NCBI GenBank assembly: GCA_028821115.1
Contig: JAPPHF010000013.1
Span: 1 to 48,397, forward strand
Direction: 5' to 3'
DNA from: Deltaproteobacteria bacterium
GTDB taxonomy: Bacteria > Desulfobacterota > Binatia > UBA9968 > JAJDTQ01
DNA: 48,397 nucleotides
In this document: positions 31,790-39,586 of the stretch, piece by piece
Position numbering within the stretch: position 1 is the stretch's first letter
How the letters are laid out: every line of letters starts with the position of its first letter
Program-made: the position numbers and the translations under genes
Notes under the pieces: model-generated
What the model saw: the letters and a program-made list of their open reading frames with translations, nothing else
Databases searched by the model: none
Told to the model about the DNA's origin: nothing

Positions 31790-32936
31790 CTACCGCCACA
31801 CCTGCCGCGCCGTCTCCACCACCCGCTCGAGCTTCCGCTTCTGGTCGTCCGGCGTGATGAGGTTGCCCACCACGTCCGAAGAGAAGCCGCACTGGGGGCT
31901 GATGGCCAGTTGCTCCAACGGCAGGAACCGGGCGGCGTCATCGATGCGCCGCCTCAGATCGTCCACGCTCTCCAGCTCCGGCACCTTGGTGCTCACCAGG
32001 CCCAGCACCACCACCGTGCCCTTGGGGACGAACCGCAACGGCTCGAAACCGCCGGCGCGTTCGGAATCGTACTCCAGCAGCAGCCGGCTGTGCTTCAGTC
32101 CGCCGAACAAGCGCTCCGCCACCGCGTCGTAGGAGCCCTCCCGGTGCCACATGCTGCGTTGGTTGCCGCGGCACAGGTGGATGCCGGAAACAGCGTCGCC
32201 GAAGGCTTCGAGGATACGATTGTCGGCGTCGATGGACCGTTCCAGGTTCACGTCCGGGTCTTCGCCCCGCTGCCGCATGGCCTCGAGCGAAGGCTCGTCG
32301 ACGTAGGCCGTGTAGCCCGGCGCGTCGATCTGGACGTAGCGGCAACCGGCCTCCACCACGCTCGCCACCATGGTCTTCTCGATGGCCACGACGTCGGCGA
32401 GGAAGTCATCCACCGTGGGGTAGATGTCGCGCGAGTTCTCGTGATCGAAGCGCTGGCTGATGCGGTCCGGGCCGATGAGCGGTGACCTTGGCCGGGGTGC
32501 GGGCCACGGTGCTGACATGGCGGTACTCGTCGAGGGGGAGGTTGCGCGCAAGGCGCAGCCGCTCCGCCGCCGGCAGCCGGTGCCAGACGGGTACTCCGGC
32601 CTCCACGTCCCGGTGGACGTCCCAGCGCTGCAGCGCTTTTCCGTGCCGGGACTGATTCTCCAGAGTTTCAATGCGGGCCGCTACCGAACGGAACCCCTCG
32701 ACACAGGCGCCGAAACTGTCCTGAAAATTCAGCCTGCGGAGCTCGCCGTCGGTGACCACCTCCAGGCCCGCGTCTTCCTGCAACGCCACCGCCTCCCGAA
32801 TGCACTCATCCTCCACCACCCGTAACTCCGCGGCGTCCGCCTCGCCCGCATCGAAACGATGCCGCGCTTGCTTGAGCCGCTCCGGACGAAGCAGGCTGCC
32901 GATCACGTCGGTTCTCATGGTTGCCAAGTCGCTCAT
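31790..32936 (-). pseudogene. Cobalamin-independent methionine synthase-like protein, frameshifted
   Basis: A MetE C-terminal-domain-only protein of about 380 residues in two frames. The first part, from ATG 32936 (MSDLATMRTDVIGSLLRPERL), runs to about ARTPAKVT; the second continues one frame over with LIGPDRISQRFDHENS through CRYVQIDAPGY to the end. One extra base near 32480 would explain the shift. The zinc-type residues are present in SGIHLCRGN (His and Cys) and ISPQCGF (Cys). Such stand-alone proteins often act on methylthio- or methyl-transfer substrates other than methionine. The listed 248-residue frame wrongly includes ligase debris ahead of ATG 32936. Confidence 0.8.
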
Positions 32937-32955
32937 TCCGGTCTCCGCCCACCCC

Positions 32956-33111
32956 GCGGGATACTGCGGGCTCGCCTGAAGGTCGTTGAAACCGCTTCCA
33001 CCCCCGCCTCCGGTAGCACGTAACAGGTGTGCCGGCCCGGCGGTCTCAAGCCGCTGCAAGAACTCCGTCTGCTCCATGAGCATGGCGTCTGTCAAGTCCT
33101 TGAAGGTGTTG
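32956..33111 (-). pseudogene. Fragment of an ATP-dependent DNA ligase gene (C-terminal part)
   Basis: The minus-strand frame reads FKDLTDAMLMEQTEFLQRLETA and FNDLQASPQYPAG, which match residues of the intact ligase at 44266-45804 (FKGLTDAMLREQTEILQRLETA; FNDLQASPQYPAG). The DNA is also close, for example GGTCTCAAGCCGCTGCAAGA. The middle has a small deletion and the last 35 or so codons are absent. The fragment is fused in frame to the MetE-like gene, making a misleading longer ORF. Confidence 0.85.
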
Positions 33112-33207
33112 TCCGGTTCCAGCCAGAGATCCGAGGTGAAGGGATCGCTCACCCTTGACTCCTGGGAAAGGAATCTGGGAAAGAGAAGGGAGAACCCCCC
33201 TTGACGG

Positions 33208-33285
33208 CGGCCCTACGACATCATGTTTTCATCACCGCATACATTGACAGCGGCTACCGCGATTGGGAAGGGTTGCCGTGTAACG
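33208..33285 (+). pseudogene. Fragment of a DUF3891 gene
   Basis: CGGCCCTACGAC at 33208 and the codons for DSGYRDWEGLP match residues about 38-62 of the intact DUF3891 protein at 47151-47969 (RPYDTMVF, DSGYREWEGLP). One missing base after the ATG of the fragment breaks the frame. The remaining 200 or so codons are absent; the TRAP transporter gene begins right behind. Confidence 0.8.
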
Positions 33286-33307
33286 ACAGGCTGGGGGAGT
33301 CACAACG

Positions 33308-35230
33308 GTGAACGAAACCCAAGGCGGATCTGAAACCCCCGGCAATCGGACCCTTATCGGTCTCTTGATCGCTGGCTTGTCGTTATTCCTCGCCCTTTTT
33401 CATCTGTACACGGGTGTGTTCGGCACTCTGAATGCGATGCTGCAACGCAGCATTCATTTGGGGGTCGCCTTGGTGCTGGTTTTTCTGATTTACCCTGCGA
33501 AAAAGGGGGCCAAGGGCACGCCGGGCGTCTCCAATTACGTTTGCCTGGCGCTCACGATCGTGTCGATGGGCTATCTCTATTGGAATGTCGAGTATCTGAC
33601 CCAGGAACGCATCTCCATGTTAACGCCGGCCACCTTGGTCGAGACGGTCCTCTGCATTTGCCTAATATCGGTTGTTCTCGAAGGCGTGCGAAGAACGCTC
33701 GGGATGCCTCTGGCCATCGTCGTTGCCGTGTTCATCCTGTACTACATCGTCGGCCCGTATTTCCCGTCCGACGGCATCGGTTATGCGGCGCTCGGCTACG
33801 AAGTCTTTATCGACAATCAATACCTGTCGCTGGCCGGCATGTTCGGCCTGGCGCTGGGCATCTCGGCCACGTTCCTGCCGCTGTTCATCATCTTCGGACG
33901 CATCATGCACGCCACCGGTTTCGGTGGGTTCCTGACGGACTTCGCCATGGGCGTCGCGGGACGCACACGGGGCGGGCCGGCGAAGGTTGCGATCATTTCC
34001 AGCGCGCTCTTCGGCACCATCAACGGCAGCGCCACGGCGAATGCGCTGACCACGGGCAATTTTACCATCCCGCTGATGAAGCGCTCCGGCTACTCGAGCC
34101 ACTTTTCCGCCGGGGTCGAAGCCTCGGCCTCCACGGGCGGCCAGATAATGCCGCCGATCATGGGAGCGGCTGCCTTCCTGATGGCCGAGTTTGCCCGGAT
34201 TCCCTACGTCACCATCATGCAGTACGCGATCTTTCCGGCGATCCTCTTCTTTCTGGGTATCTTCGTCACGGTCGACCTGGAGGCCAAGAAACTGCGGCTC
34301 AAGGGCCTCGCGAGCGACGAACTGCCGGACTGGAAATCCCAAGTCACGAAATATCTTCACTTGCTGGTGCCCATCGGACTCCTGGTATGGCTGATCGTCC
34401 AGAACCGCTCGCTGATGTATTCGATAACGGTCTCGATCATCGCCTTGTTCGTTCTCGCCTATTTGCGCAGCGCGACCCGCATGGGCTGGGGGGCGCTGTT
34501 CGACGCCCTGGTCGCATCGAGCCGCGACATTCTCGGGGTGGCGATGGCGACGGCGGCGGTCGGAATCATCGTCGGGATCGTCGGCTTGACAGGGTTGGGG
34601 ATCAAGCTCTCTTCCCTGATGGTGGACCTGAGCGTCGGCAATCTGTTGGCGTCGCTGCTGCTCGCGTTCCTGGGCGCGATGGTCCTCGGAATGACCATGA
34701 ACACCTCGGCGGTTTACCTGCTGCTGGTGGCGCTGATCATACCGGGATTGCTCAAGGTCGGTCTCGCGGTGCCGCAGGCGCACTTCTTCGGCTTCTACTT
34801 CGGCGTGCTGGCCCAGGTCACCCCTCCCGTGGCAGTGACCGCCTATGCGGCAGCAGGGCTTGCCCAGGCCGACCTGAACAAGACGGGCTATGCCGCGATC
34901 AAGCTGTGCGCATCCGGCTTCGTGGTCCCGTTCATGTTCGCGTACTCACCGGAATTGATGTTGATCGGCTCCTGGCAGGATATCGCCATCGCCATACCGT
35001 CCGCCCTGATCGGCGTCTACGTGGTGTCGGTGGTGGCGTCGGCGTACTGGCTGACGCACATGCGCTGGTATGAACGCCTGGTGGCGTTGGGTGGCGCCCT
35101 TCTGAGCATCTTCCCCGGAATCTGGTCCGATATCATCGGACTCGCGCTGATCGCGCTCGTGTTGGCCGGCCAGTTCAAGCGCGTCCGGGACGAGGACGCG
35201 CGTACCGACGCCCGGGAACCGTCGGAATAG
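33308..35230 (+). CDS. TRAP transporter fused permease (4TM/12TM, DctQ-DctM)
   Basis: A 640-residue inner membrane protein that couples uptake of an anionic small molecule to ion gradients, together with the TAXI protein next door. The N-terminal third has about four membrane segments of the DctQ type; the rest is the 12-segment DctM part with the signature NGSATANALTTGNF and GVEASASTGGQIMPPIMGAAAF. The GTG start at 33308 is preceded by GGGGGAG. It opens the plus-strand catabolic cluster and follows debris of a ligase/DUF3891 copy. The substrate is not readable from sequence. Confidence 0.95.
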   Translation: MNETQGGSETPGNRTLIGLLIAGLSLFLALFHLYTGVFGTLNAMLQRSIHLGVALVLVFLIYPAKKGAKGTPGVSNYVCLALTIVSMGYLYWNVEYLTQERISMLTPATLVETVLCICLISVVLEGVRRTLGMPLAIVVAVFILYYIVGPYFPSDGIGYAALGYEVFIDNQYLSLAGMFGLALGISATFLPLFIIFGRIMHATGFGGFLTDFAMGVAGRTRGGPAKVAIISSALFGTINGSATANALTTGNFTIPLMKRSGYSSHFSAGVEASASTGGQIMPPIMGAAAFLMAEFARIPYVTIMQYAIFPAILFFLGIFVTVDLEAKKLRLKGLASDELPDWKSQVTKYLHLLVPIGLLVWLIVQNRSLMYSITVSIIALFVLAYLRSATRMGWGALFDALVASSRDILGVAMATAAVGIIVGIVGLTGLGIKLSSLMVDLSVGNLLASLLLAFLGAMVLGMTMNTSAVYLLLVALIIPGLLKVGLAVPQAHFFGFYFGVLAQVTPPVAVTAYAAAGLAQADLNKTGYAAIKLCASGFVVPFMFAYSPELMLIGSWQDIAIAIPSALIGVYVVSVVASAYWLTHMRWYERLVALGGALLSIFPGIWSDIIGLALIALVLAGQFKRVRDEDARTDAREPSE

Positions 35231-35342
35231 CGTTGATGCGAGTGTCACGAAGTGAGAAAGGAGGACAATAGCCAGACCCTTTGGAATGCGTTCAATGACA
35301 CGGCCCATATCCGCTGACCGTCAATACCAAGGAGGAAATGTG

Positions 35343-36320
35343 ATGAACAAAGGGAAATCGGCGGCGCTCTTCGCCGCGGCTGTCCTGATCTCGATTTCGG
35401 TCGTGTTCTCCGGCATCCAGAGCGCGGCCGCACAGAGCAAGACGGTTGACTTCTTCCTGGCCACCTCCGGCCCCGGCAGTTCGTTCTATCCGCTTTCGGT
35501 GGCTCTCGCGGAGGTGTGGAAGAAAAACATTCCCGGACTCAATGTCAGCCTGGCGCCGGGCGGTGGTGTCGGATCGGTAGTCGCCACCGGCACGGCCAAG
35601 GCTCATGTCGGCATGACGCTATCCAGCGCCGCCGTGGACGGGATCAAGGGCAGGCCTCCGTTTCCGCAACCGCATCCGGACGTGCGCGCCCTGGCATCGC
35701 TCGACCCGCAAGCCTTTCAGTTCCTGGCCTACAAGCGGTCGGGGCTCAGCAAGTTTGAAGAGCTGGCCGGCAAGCGTGTCTACGTCAAGCCGAAGAGATT
35801 TGCCGCCCATGCCATCAATCTGCTGGTGCTGAAGGTTCACGGAATGACGCTCAAGAGCCTCTCGAAGGCCGAGACGGTGTCCAAACCCGACGCGGTCAAC
35901 CTGTTCAAGGACGGTCACGTCGATGCGATGATGTGGATGGGGCCGGTTCCGGACTCGCTCATCATGAACGCCTCGCTCAACCGTCCCATCAATCTTCTGC
36001 GGATATCCGATGCGAAGAAGCAGGAGCTTCGGAAGATCAACCCGGGTATCGTTCCGCTCGTGCTGCCCAAGGGGCTTTACCCCGGCGTGGAGGCGGATTT
36101 CCAGACCCTGTCCGTGCCGCGCGTGCTGGTCATGAGCAAGAACGTTTCGGATGACAGGGCCTACAGCCTGGCGAAGGTCCTGGTCGAGAAATGGGAAGAC
36201 CTGAAACTGGCCGATCCGGGGCTCAAGCTGGTGAAGGTCGAGAGCACCGCAACCGACTTCGGCGTCACCTATCATCCGGGCGCCGCCAAGTACTACAAGG
36301 AACGGGGCTGGATGAAATAG
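35343..36320 (+). CDS. TAXI family TRAP transporter solute-binding protein
   Basis: A periplasmic binding protein of 325 residues with a signal peptide (Lys then a hydrophobic stretch ending IQSAAAQ near residue 30). TSGPGSSFYPLSVALAEVW, GGGVGSVVATGTAKAHVGMT and LSKFEELAGKRVYV are family blocks. TAXI proteins often bind glutamate, 2-oxoglutarate or other carboxylates. The start at ATG 35343 is chosen because AAGGAGG sits eight bases upstream; the listed start is earlier. It is 112 bases behind the fused permease, its partner. Confidence 0.95.
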   Translation: MNKGKSAALFAAAVLISISVVFSGIQSAAAQSKTVDFFLATSGPGSSFYPLSVALAEVWKKNIPGLNVSLAPGGGVGSVVATGTAKAHVGMTLSSAAVDGIKGRPPFPQPHPDVRALASLDPQAFQFLAYKRSGLSKFEELAGKRVYVKPKRFAAHAINLLVLKVHGMTLKSLSKAETVSKPDAVNLFKDGHVDAMMWMGPVPDSLIMNASLNRPINLLRISDAKKQELRKINPGIVPLVLPKGLYPGVEADFQTLSVPRVLVMSKNVSDDRAYSLAKVLVEKWEDLKLADPGLKLVKVESTATDFGVTYHPGAAKYYKERGWMK

Positions 36321-36404
36321 GACTGTAGGACTACCGGGTGGACGAAGGGATCGATCCCGTTTCGCCGGGTCTCCGCCCGGCGCGGCGGGGTCGGTCCCCT
36401 TCGC

Positions 36405-36428
36405 CGTTGCACACTACGTTGCACGCTA
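36405..36428 (+). repeat. Tandem 12-mer CGTTGCACRCTA and nearby hairpin upstream of the E1 alpha gene
   Basis: CGTTGCACACTA is directly followed by CGTTGCACGCTA. About 35 bases before it is a GC-rich hairpin, GCCGGG...CCCGGC. The pair lies 3 bases ahead of the possible start at 36431. It could be a binding site or chance; nothing else supports it. Confidence 0.3.
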
Positions 36429-36430
36429 GA

Positions 36431-37477
36431 ATGGAGAGGAAGACATTGCCGGCACTTGAGTCCATGAAGGACAGATTCGAACGAATGCTCCTGATCCGGC
36501 GCTTTGAGGAAGGCATGTTGCGCCTGCACGGGCGGGGCATCCTGCCGTGCCACTTTCACGTTTCCATCGGGCAGGAAGCCACGGCAGTCGCGGTCTGCCG
36601 CGCCGCCGAGGAGCATGATGTGCTCTTTACCAATCACCGGAGCAACGGGCACCTGATCGCCCGCGGGGCGGATCCGGGATGGATGTTCGCGGAGCAGTTG
36701 GGCCGCGTCGGCGGCAACACCAACGGCAAGGGCGGAACACTGCACATGATCGCGCCCGAGCTGGGGATGCCCTGGACCACCTCGCTGGTCGGTTGCAGCG
36801 TCCCCATGGCGGTGGGCGCGGCCCTGGTCCGCAAGCAGCAGCGCCGACCCGGCGTCGTCATCGTCTTCTTCGGTGACGGCGTGATGGAGGAGGGCGCGTT
36901 TTACGAGGGGATCAACCTGGCCGCGTTGTGGCGGGTGCCGCTTGTTTGCGTTTGCGAGAACAACGGCGTACCGGCCGAGCTGCGAGGGCTCGACACCACG
37001 CAGCCCTCCACGTTCCTGGCCAGACGCCTCACCGACATTCCGTCCGCTTTCGGCATCCCCTGCGCTACTATCGACGGCGCGGACGTGGAGGGGCTGTTCG
37101 ACCTGATGACGGAGGTGGTCGGCACGGTGCGGCGCGACGTCGCGCCGTATTTCGTCGAGGTCCGCACCACGCGCTACCCCGGCAACCGAGCCCTGTGGCC
37201 AGAGCTGGCAGGGGCAGAAACCGACCTCGGCTGGGCCTGGGACGAAGGTGAACCGCCCGAGGAACTGGCCGCCTGGAGCCGGGACAGCGATCCGCTGATG
37301 GGCTTCGTTCGCAGGCTCCTGGGCCAGGGCGCGGTTTCCCGCGATGAGGTGACCCGGATCGACGCCGCCATCGCCGCCCGCATCGATGAGGCGATGGAGT
37401 CAGCCATCCGCAGCCCGCAGCCGCCGCCCGATAGCGCCTACACGGATGTCTGGGCCGCTCGGGAGGGCTCGTCATGA
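36431..37477 (+). CDS. Thiamine-dependent 2-oxo acid dehydrogenase E1, alpha subunit
   Basis: Alpha chain of a pyruvate/acetoin dehydrogenase-type E1, which decarboxylates a 2-oxo acid or cleaves acetoin using thiamine diphosphate. The TPP motif is complete: GDGVMEEGAFYEG ending in ENN. TNHRSNGHLIARG and GKGGTLHM are the substrate-side blocks. Start is ambiguous among ATG 36431, TTG 36446 (GAGG six bases upstream) and ATG 36464; the listed start at 36338 adds unlikely sequence. It overlaps the beta gene by four bases. No dihydrolipoyl acyltransferase or lipoamide dehydrogenase gene is nearby. Confidence 0.92.
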   Translation: MERKTLPALESMKDRFERMLLIRRFEEGMLRLHGRGILPCHFHVSIGQEATAVAVCRAAEEHDVLFTNHRSNGHLIARGADPGWMFAEQLGRVGGNTNGKGGTLHMIAPELGMPWTTSLVGCSVPMAVGAALVRKQQRRPGVVIVFFGDGVMEEGAFYEGINLAALWRVPLVCVCENNGVPAELRGLDTTQPSTFLARRLTDIPSAFGIPCATIDGADVEGLFDLMTEVVGTVRRDVAPYFVEVRTTRYPGNRALWPELAGAETDLGWAWDEGEPPEELAAWSRDSDPLMGFVRRLLGQGAVSRDEVTRIDAAIAARIDEAMESAIRSPQPPPDSAYTDVWAAREGSS

Positions 37478-38472
37478 AGATGTCGTACCTGCAAGGCCTG
37501 GCGCTCGCCATCGACGAAGCCATGGCGGCCGACCCCAGGGTCATCCTGATGGGCTCTCGCATGGGGGGCCACCTCACCGCGCAGGAAAACGAGGCCTTCG
37601 CTGCCGTGCTGGAACGCCACGCGGAGCGGATCTTCATGAGCGTGCCGATCGCGGAGTTCGGACTCGCGGGCGCCGCGGTCGGCGCCGCCCTGGCGGGCGG
37701 GCGGCCGCTGCTGAGTTTCAACATCGCCAGTTTCATGCTGCATGGCTTCCCGCCGATAGTGAACGAGGCCCCCAACGTTCACTACACCACCGGCGGACGG
37801 TGCATCGCGCCGGTGACATGCTACGCACTGGGCGGCATCCGGGGGGGCGGTTCGTCCCAGCATTCGCACCGGTTGCAGGCGATGCTGGGCAACGTTCCGG
37901 GGCTGCAGATCTTTGCGCCGGCGACGGCCGGCGATGCCTATGGACTGCTCAAGTGGTGCCTGCTCGAGAGCCGGAACCCGACTGTCTTCTTCGCGCACAC
38001 CGCTTTGCTCCTGTCCGAGGACGAGGCCGATCCGGCGAAGCCGGTGCTGCCCGTCGGGTCGGCCCGCGTCAGCAGGACCGGGCATGACATAACCCTGATC
38101 GCGCATTCCGTGGCGGTGCCGAGGGCCCTCCAGGCGGCCGACGCCCTGGCGGCGGATCACGGCGTTTCCGCCGAAGTGATCGATCTGCGGACGCTGGCGC
38201 CTCTCGACGCGGCGACCGTGGTCGAGTCCGTGAGAAAAACCGGACATGCCGTGGTCGTCGACGAGTGCCACAAGAGCTTCGGCGTCAACGCCGAAATCGC
38301 GGCCACGCTGGCGGAAGCGGCCTTGTCGTATCTGAAGGCGCCCATCTGCCGCGTGGCCACGGCCGATGTGCCGATCCCCTACAACTTGAACCTGGAGCAC
38401 GAGATCAGCGTGACCCCGGACAAGATCGTCCAGGGGACCCTGTCAACGCTGGAGGGTCGGGCATCGTGTTGA
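37474..38472 (+). CDS. Thiamine-dependent 2-oxo acid dehydrogenase E1, beta subunit
   Basis: Beta chain of the E1 pair; with alpha it would form a heterotetramer with two active sites. At 332 residues the length is standard. It has PIAEFGLAGAAVGAALAG with the Glu that activates thiamine, HSHRLQAMLGNVPGL and the C-terminal transketolase-like domain with DLRTLAPLDAATVVESVRKTG. The first 50 residues differ from usual PDH beta chains. It sits between the alpha gene and the MDR oxidoreductase, so the pair probably serves a pathway-specific keto acid rather than bulk pyruvate. Confidence 0.93.
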   Translation: MKMSYLQGLALAIDEAMAADPRVILMGSRMGGHLTAQENEAFAAVLERHAERIFMSVPIAEFGLAGAAVGAALAGGRPLLSFNIASFMLHGFPPIVNEAPNVHYTTGGRCIAPVTCYALGGIRGGGSSQHSHRLQAMLGNVPGLQIFAPATAGDAYGLLKWCLLESRNPTVFFAHTALLLSEDEADPAKPVLPVGSARVSRTGHDITLIAHSVAVPRALQAADALAADHGVSAEVIDLRTLAPLDAATVVESVRKTGHAVVVDECHKSFGVNAEIAATLAEAALSYLKAPICRVATADVPIPYNLNLEHEISVTPDKIVQGTLSTLEGRASC

Positions 38473-38512
38473 CGGAAAAACGAGACGCTCCCGTTCGGAT
38501 GAGGTGCCGGAC

Positions 38513-39499
38513 ATGAAAGCGATGGTCGTCGTCCAGAGAAACGGACACGGAGAGTTGGTGCTGCAAGATGTTCCCGATCCCGTTGCGGGCCAGGGCCAGG
38601 TGGCGATCCGCATGGAAGGGACCGCCGTCAGTTTCGGCGACATCGAGATGCGCAAGGGCGATTACCATACCCCTCGCAAGCCGCCCGTCATTCCTGGACA
38701 CGACGTCGTCGGCACCCTGGCCGCCCTGGGCCCCGGGACGACCGGGTTCCGCGTCGGCGAGCGGGTCACGGCGATCTCGCTAACCGGGACCTACGCCGAG
38801 ATCGTCGTGGCGCCCGCCGCCATAACCTGGTCGCTGCCGGCCGAGGTAGACATCATCTCGGCCGCGGCCTTCCCGACCAATGGCGTGACGTCATACAACC
38901 TGCTCACCATGGCCGGACGCCTGGCGGCCGGCGAAACGGTGTTGATCCACGCGGCGGCGGGCGGCGTGGGGACAACCAGCTGCCAGTTGGCCAAGCTGCT
39001 CGGTGCGGGCATGGTCATCGGCACCGTCGGTGACGAATCCAAGGTCGACTTGGCCCGCAGCCTGGGCTGCGATCACGTCATCCTGTACCGGACGGAACCC
39101 ATCGCATCCCGGGTCATGTCCATCACGGAGGGCAAGGGCGCCGACGTGATTCTCGATTCGATAGGGGGTTCGGTCACGGAGCAGAACCTTGCCTGCCTGG
39201 CCCCCTGGGGCCGCATTGTCGCCTGCGGCAAGTCAAGCGGGACGGCCGGTCAGATCCCGACCGATCTCCTGCACGCCGGAAACAAGGCCGCGATCGGGTA
39301 CAGTACCGGCGGGCACCGCTACGAAAGGCCGGAAGCGTTGCGGCCGGCCGGCGACGCCGTGCTTGGCTACCTGCGCTCGAAGCGACTTAAGATGGTGGTG
39401 AGCGCCCGGTTTCCCCTCACCGAGGCCAACGCGGCTTTGGACCTGGTGGCGAGCCGCAAGAGCACCGGAAGGGTCGTTCTGACCAACTCCTCGGCGTGA
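38513..39499 (+). CDS. Zinc-free MDR family oxidoreductase (quinone oxidoreductase-like)
   Basis: A 328-residue medium-chain dehydrogenase/reductase. The N-terminal GroES-like part has VPDPVAGQGQVAIRM and KPPVIPGHDVVGTL; the NADPH-binding fold has AAAGGVGTTSCQLAKLLGA. The zinc-binding cysteines and structural zinc lobe of alcohol dehydrogenases are absent, which places it with quinone oxidoreductase/crotonyl-type members. I place the start at ATG 38513 (MKAMVVVQRNG), with GAGG eight bases upstream. It is 40 bases behind E1 beta and its role may be reduction of an enone or quinone in the cluster's pathway. Confidence 0.92.
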   Translation: MKAMVVVQRNGHGELVLQDVPDPVAGQGQVAIRMEGTAVSFGDIEMRKGDYHTPRKPPVIPGHDVVGTLAALGPGTTGFRVGERVTAISLTGTYAEIVVAPAAITWSLPAEVDIISAAAFPTNGVTSYNLLTMAGRLAAGETVLIHAAAGGVGTTSCQLAKLLGAGMVIGTVGDESKVDLARSLGCDHVILYRTEPIASRVMSITEGKGADVILDSIGGSVTEQNLACLAPWGRIVACGKSSGTAGQIPTDLLHAGNKAAIGYSTGGHRYERPEALRPAGDAVLGYLRSKRLKMVVSARFPLTEANAALDLVASRKSTGRVVLTNSSA

Positions 39500-39586
39500 C
39501 CACGAAGAAACGTTGTTGCGTAGTATTCAGGGAGAAGAATGACGGTACGCCGCTACAAGAGGCTGTCCTAGCCAGGGAGACCCGAC

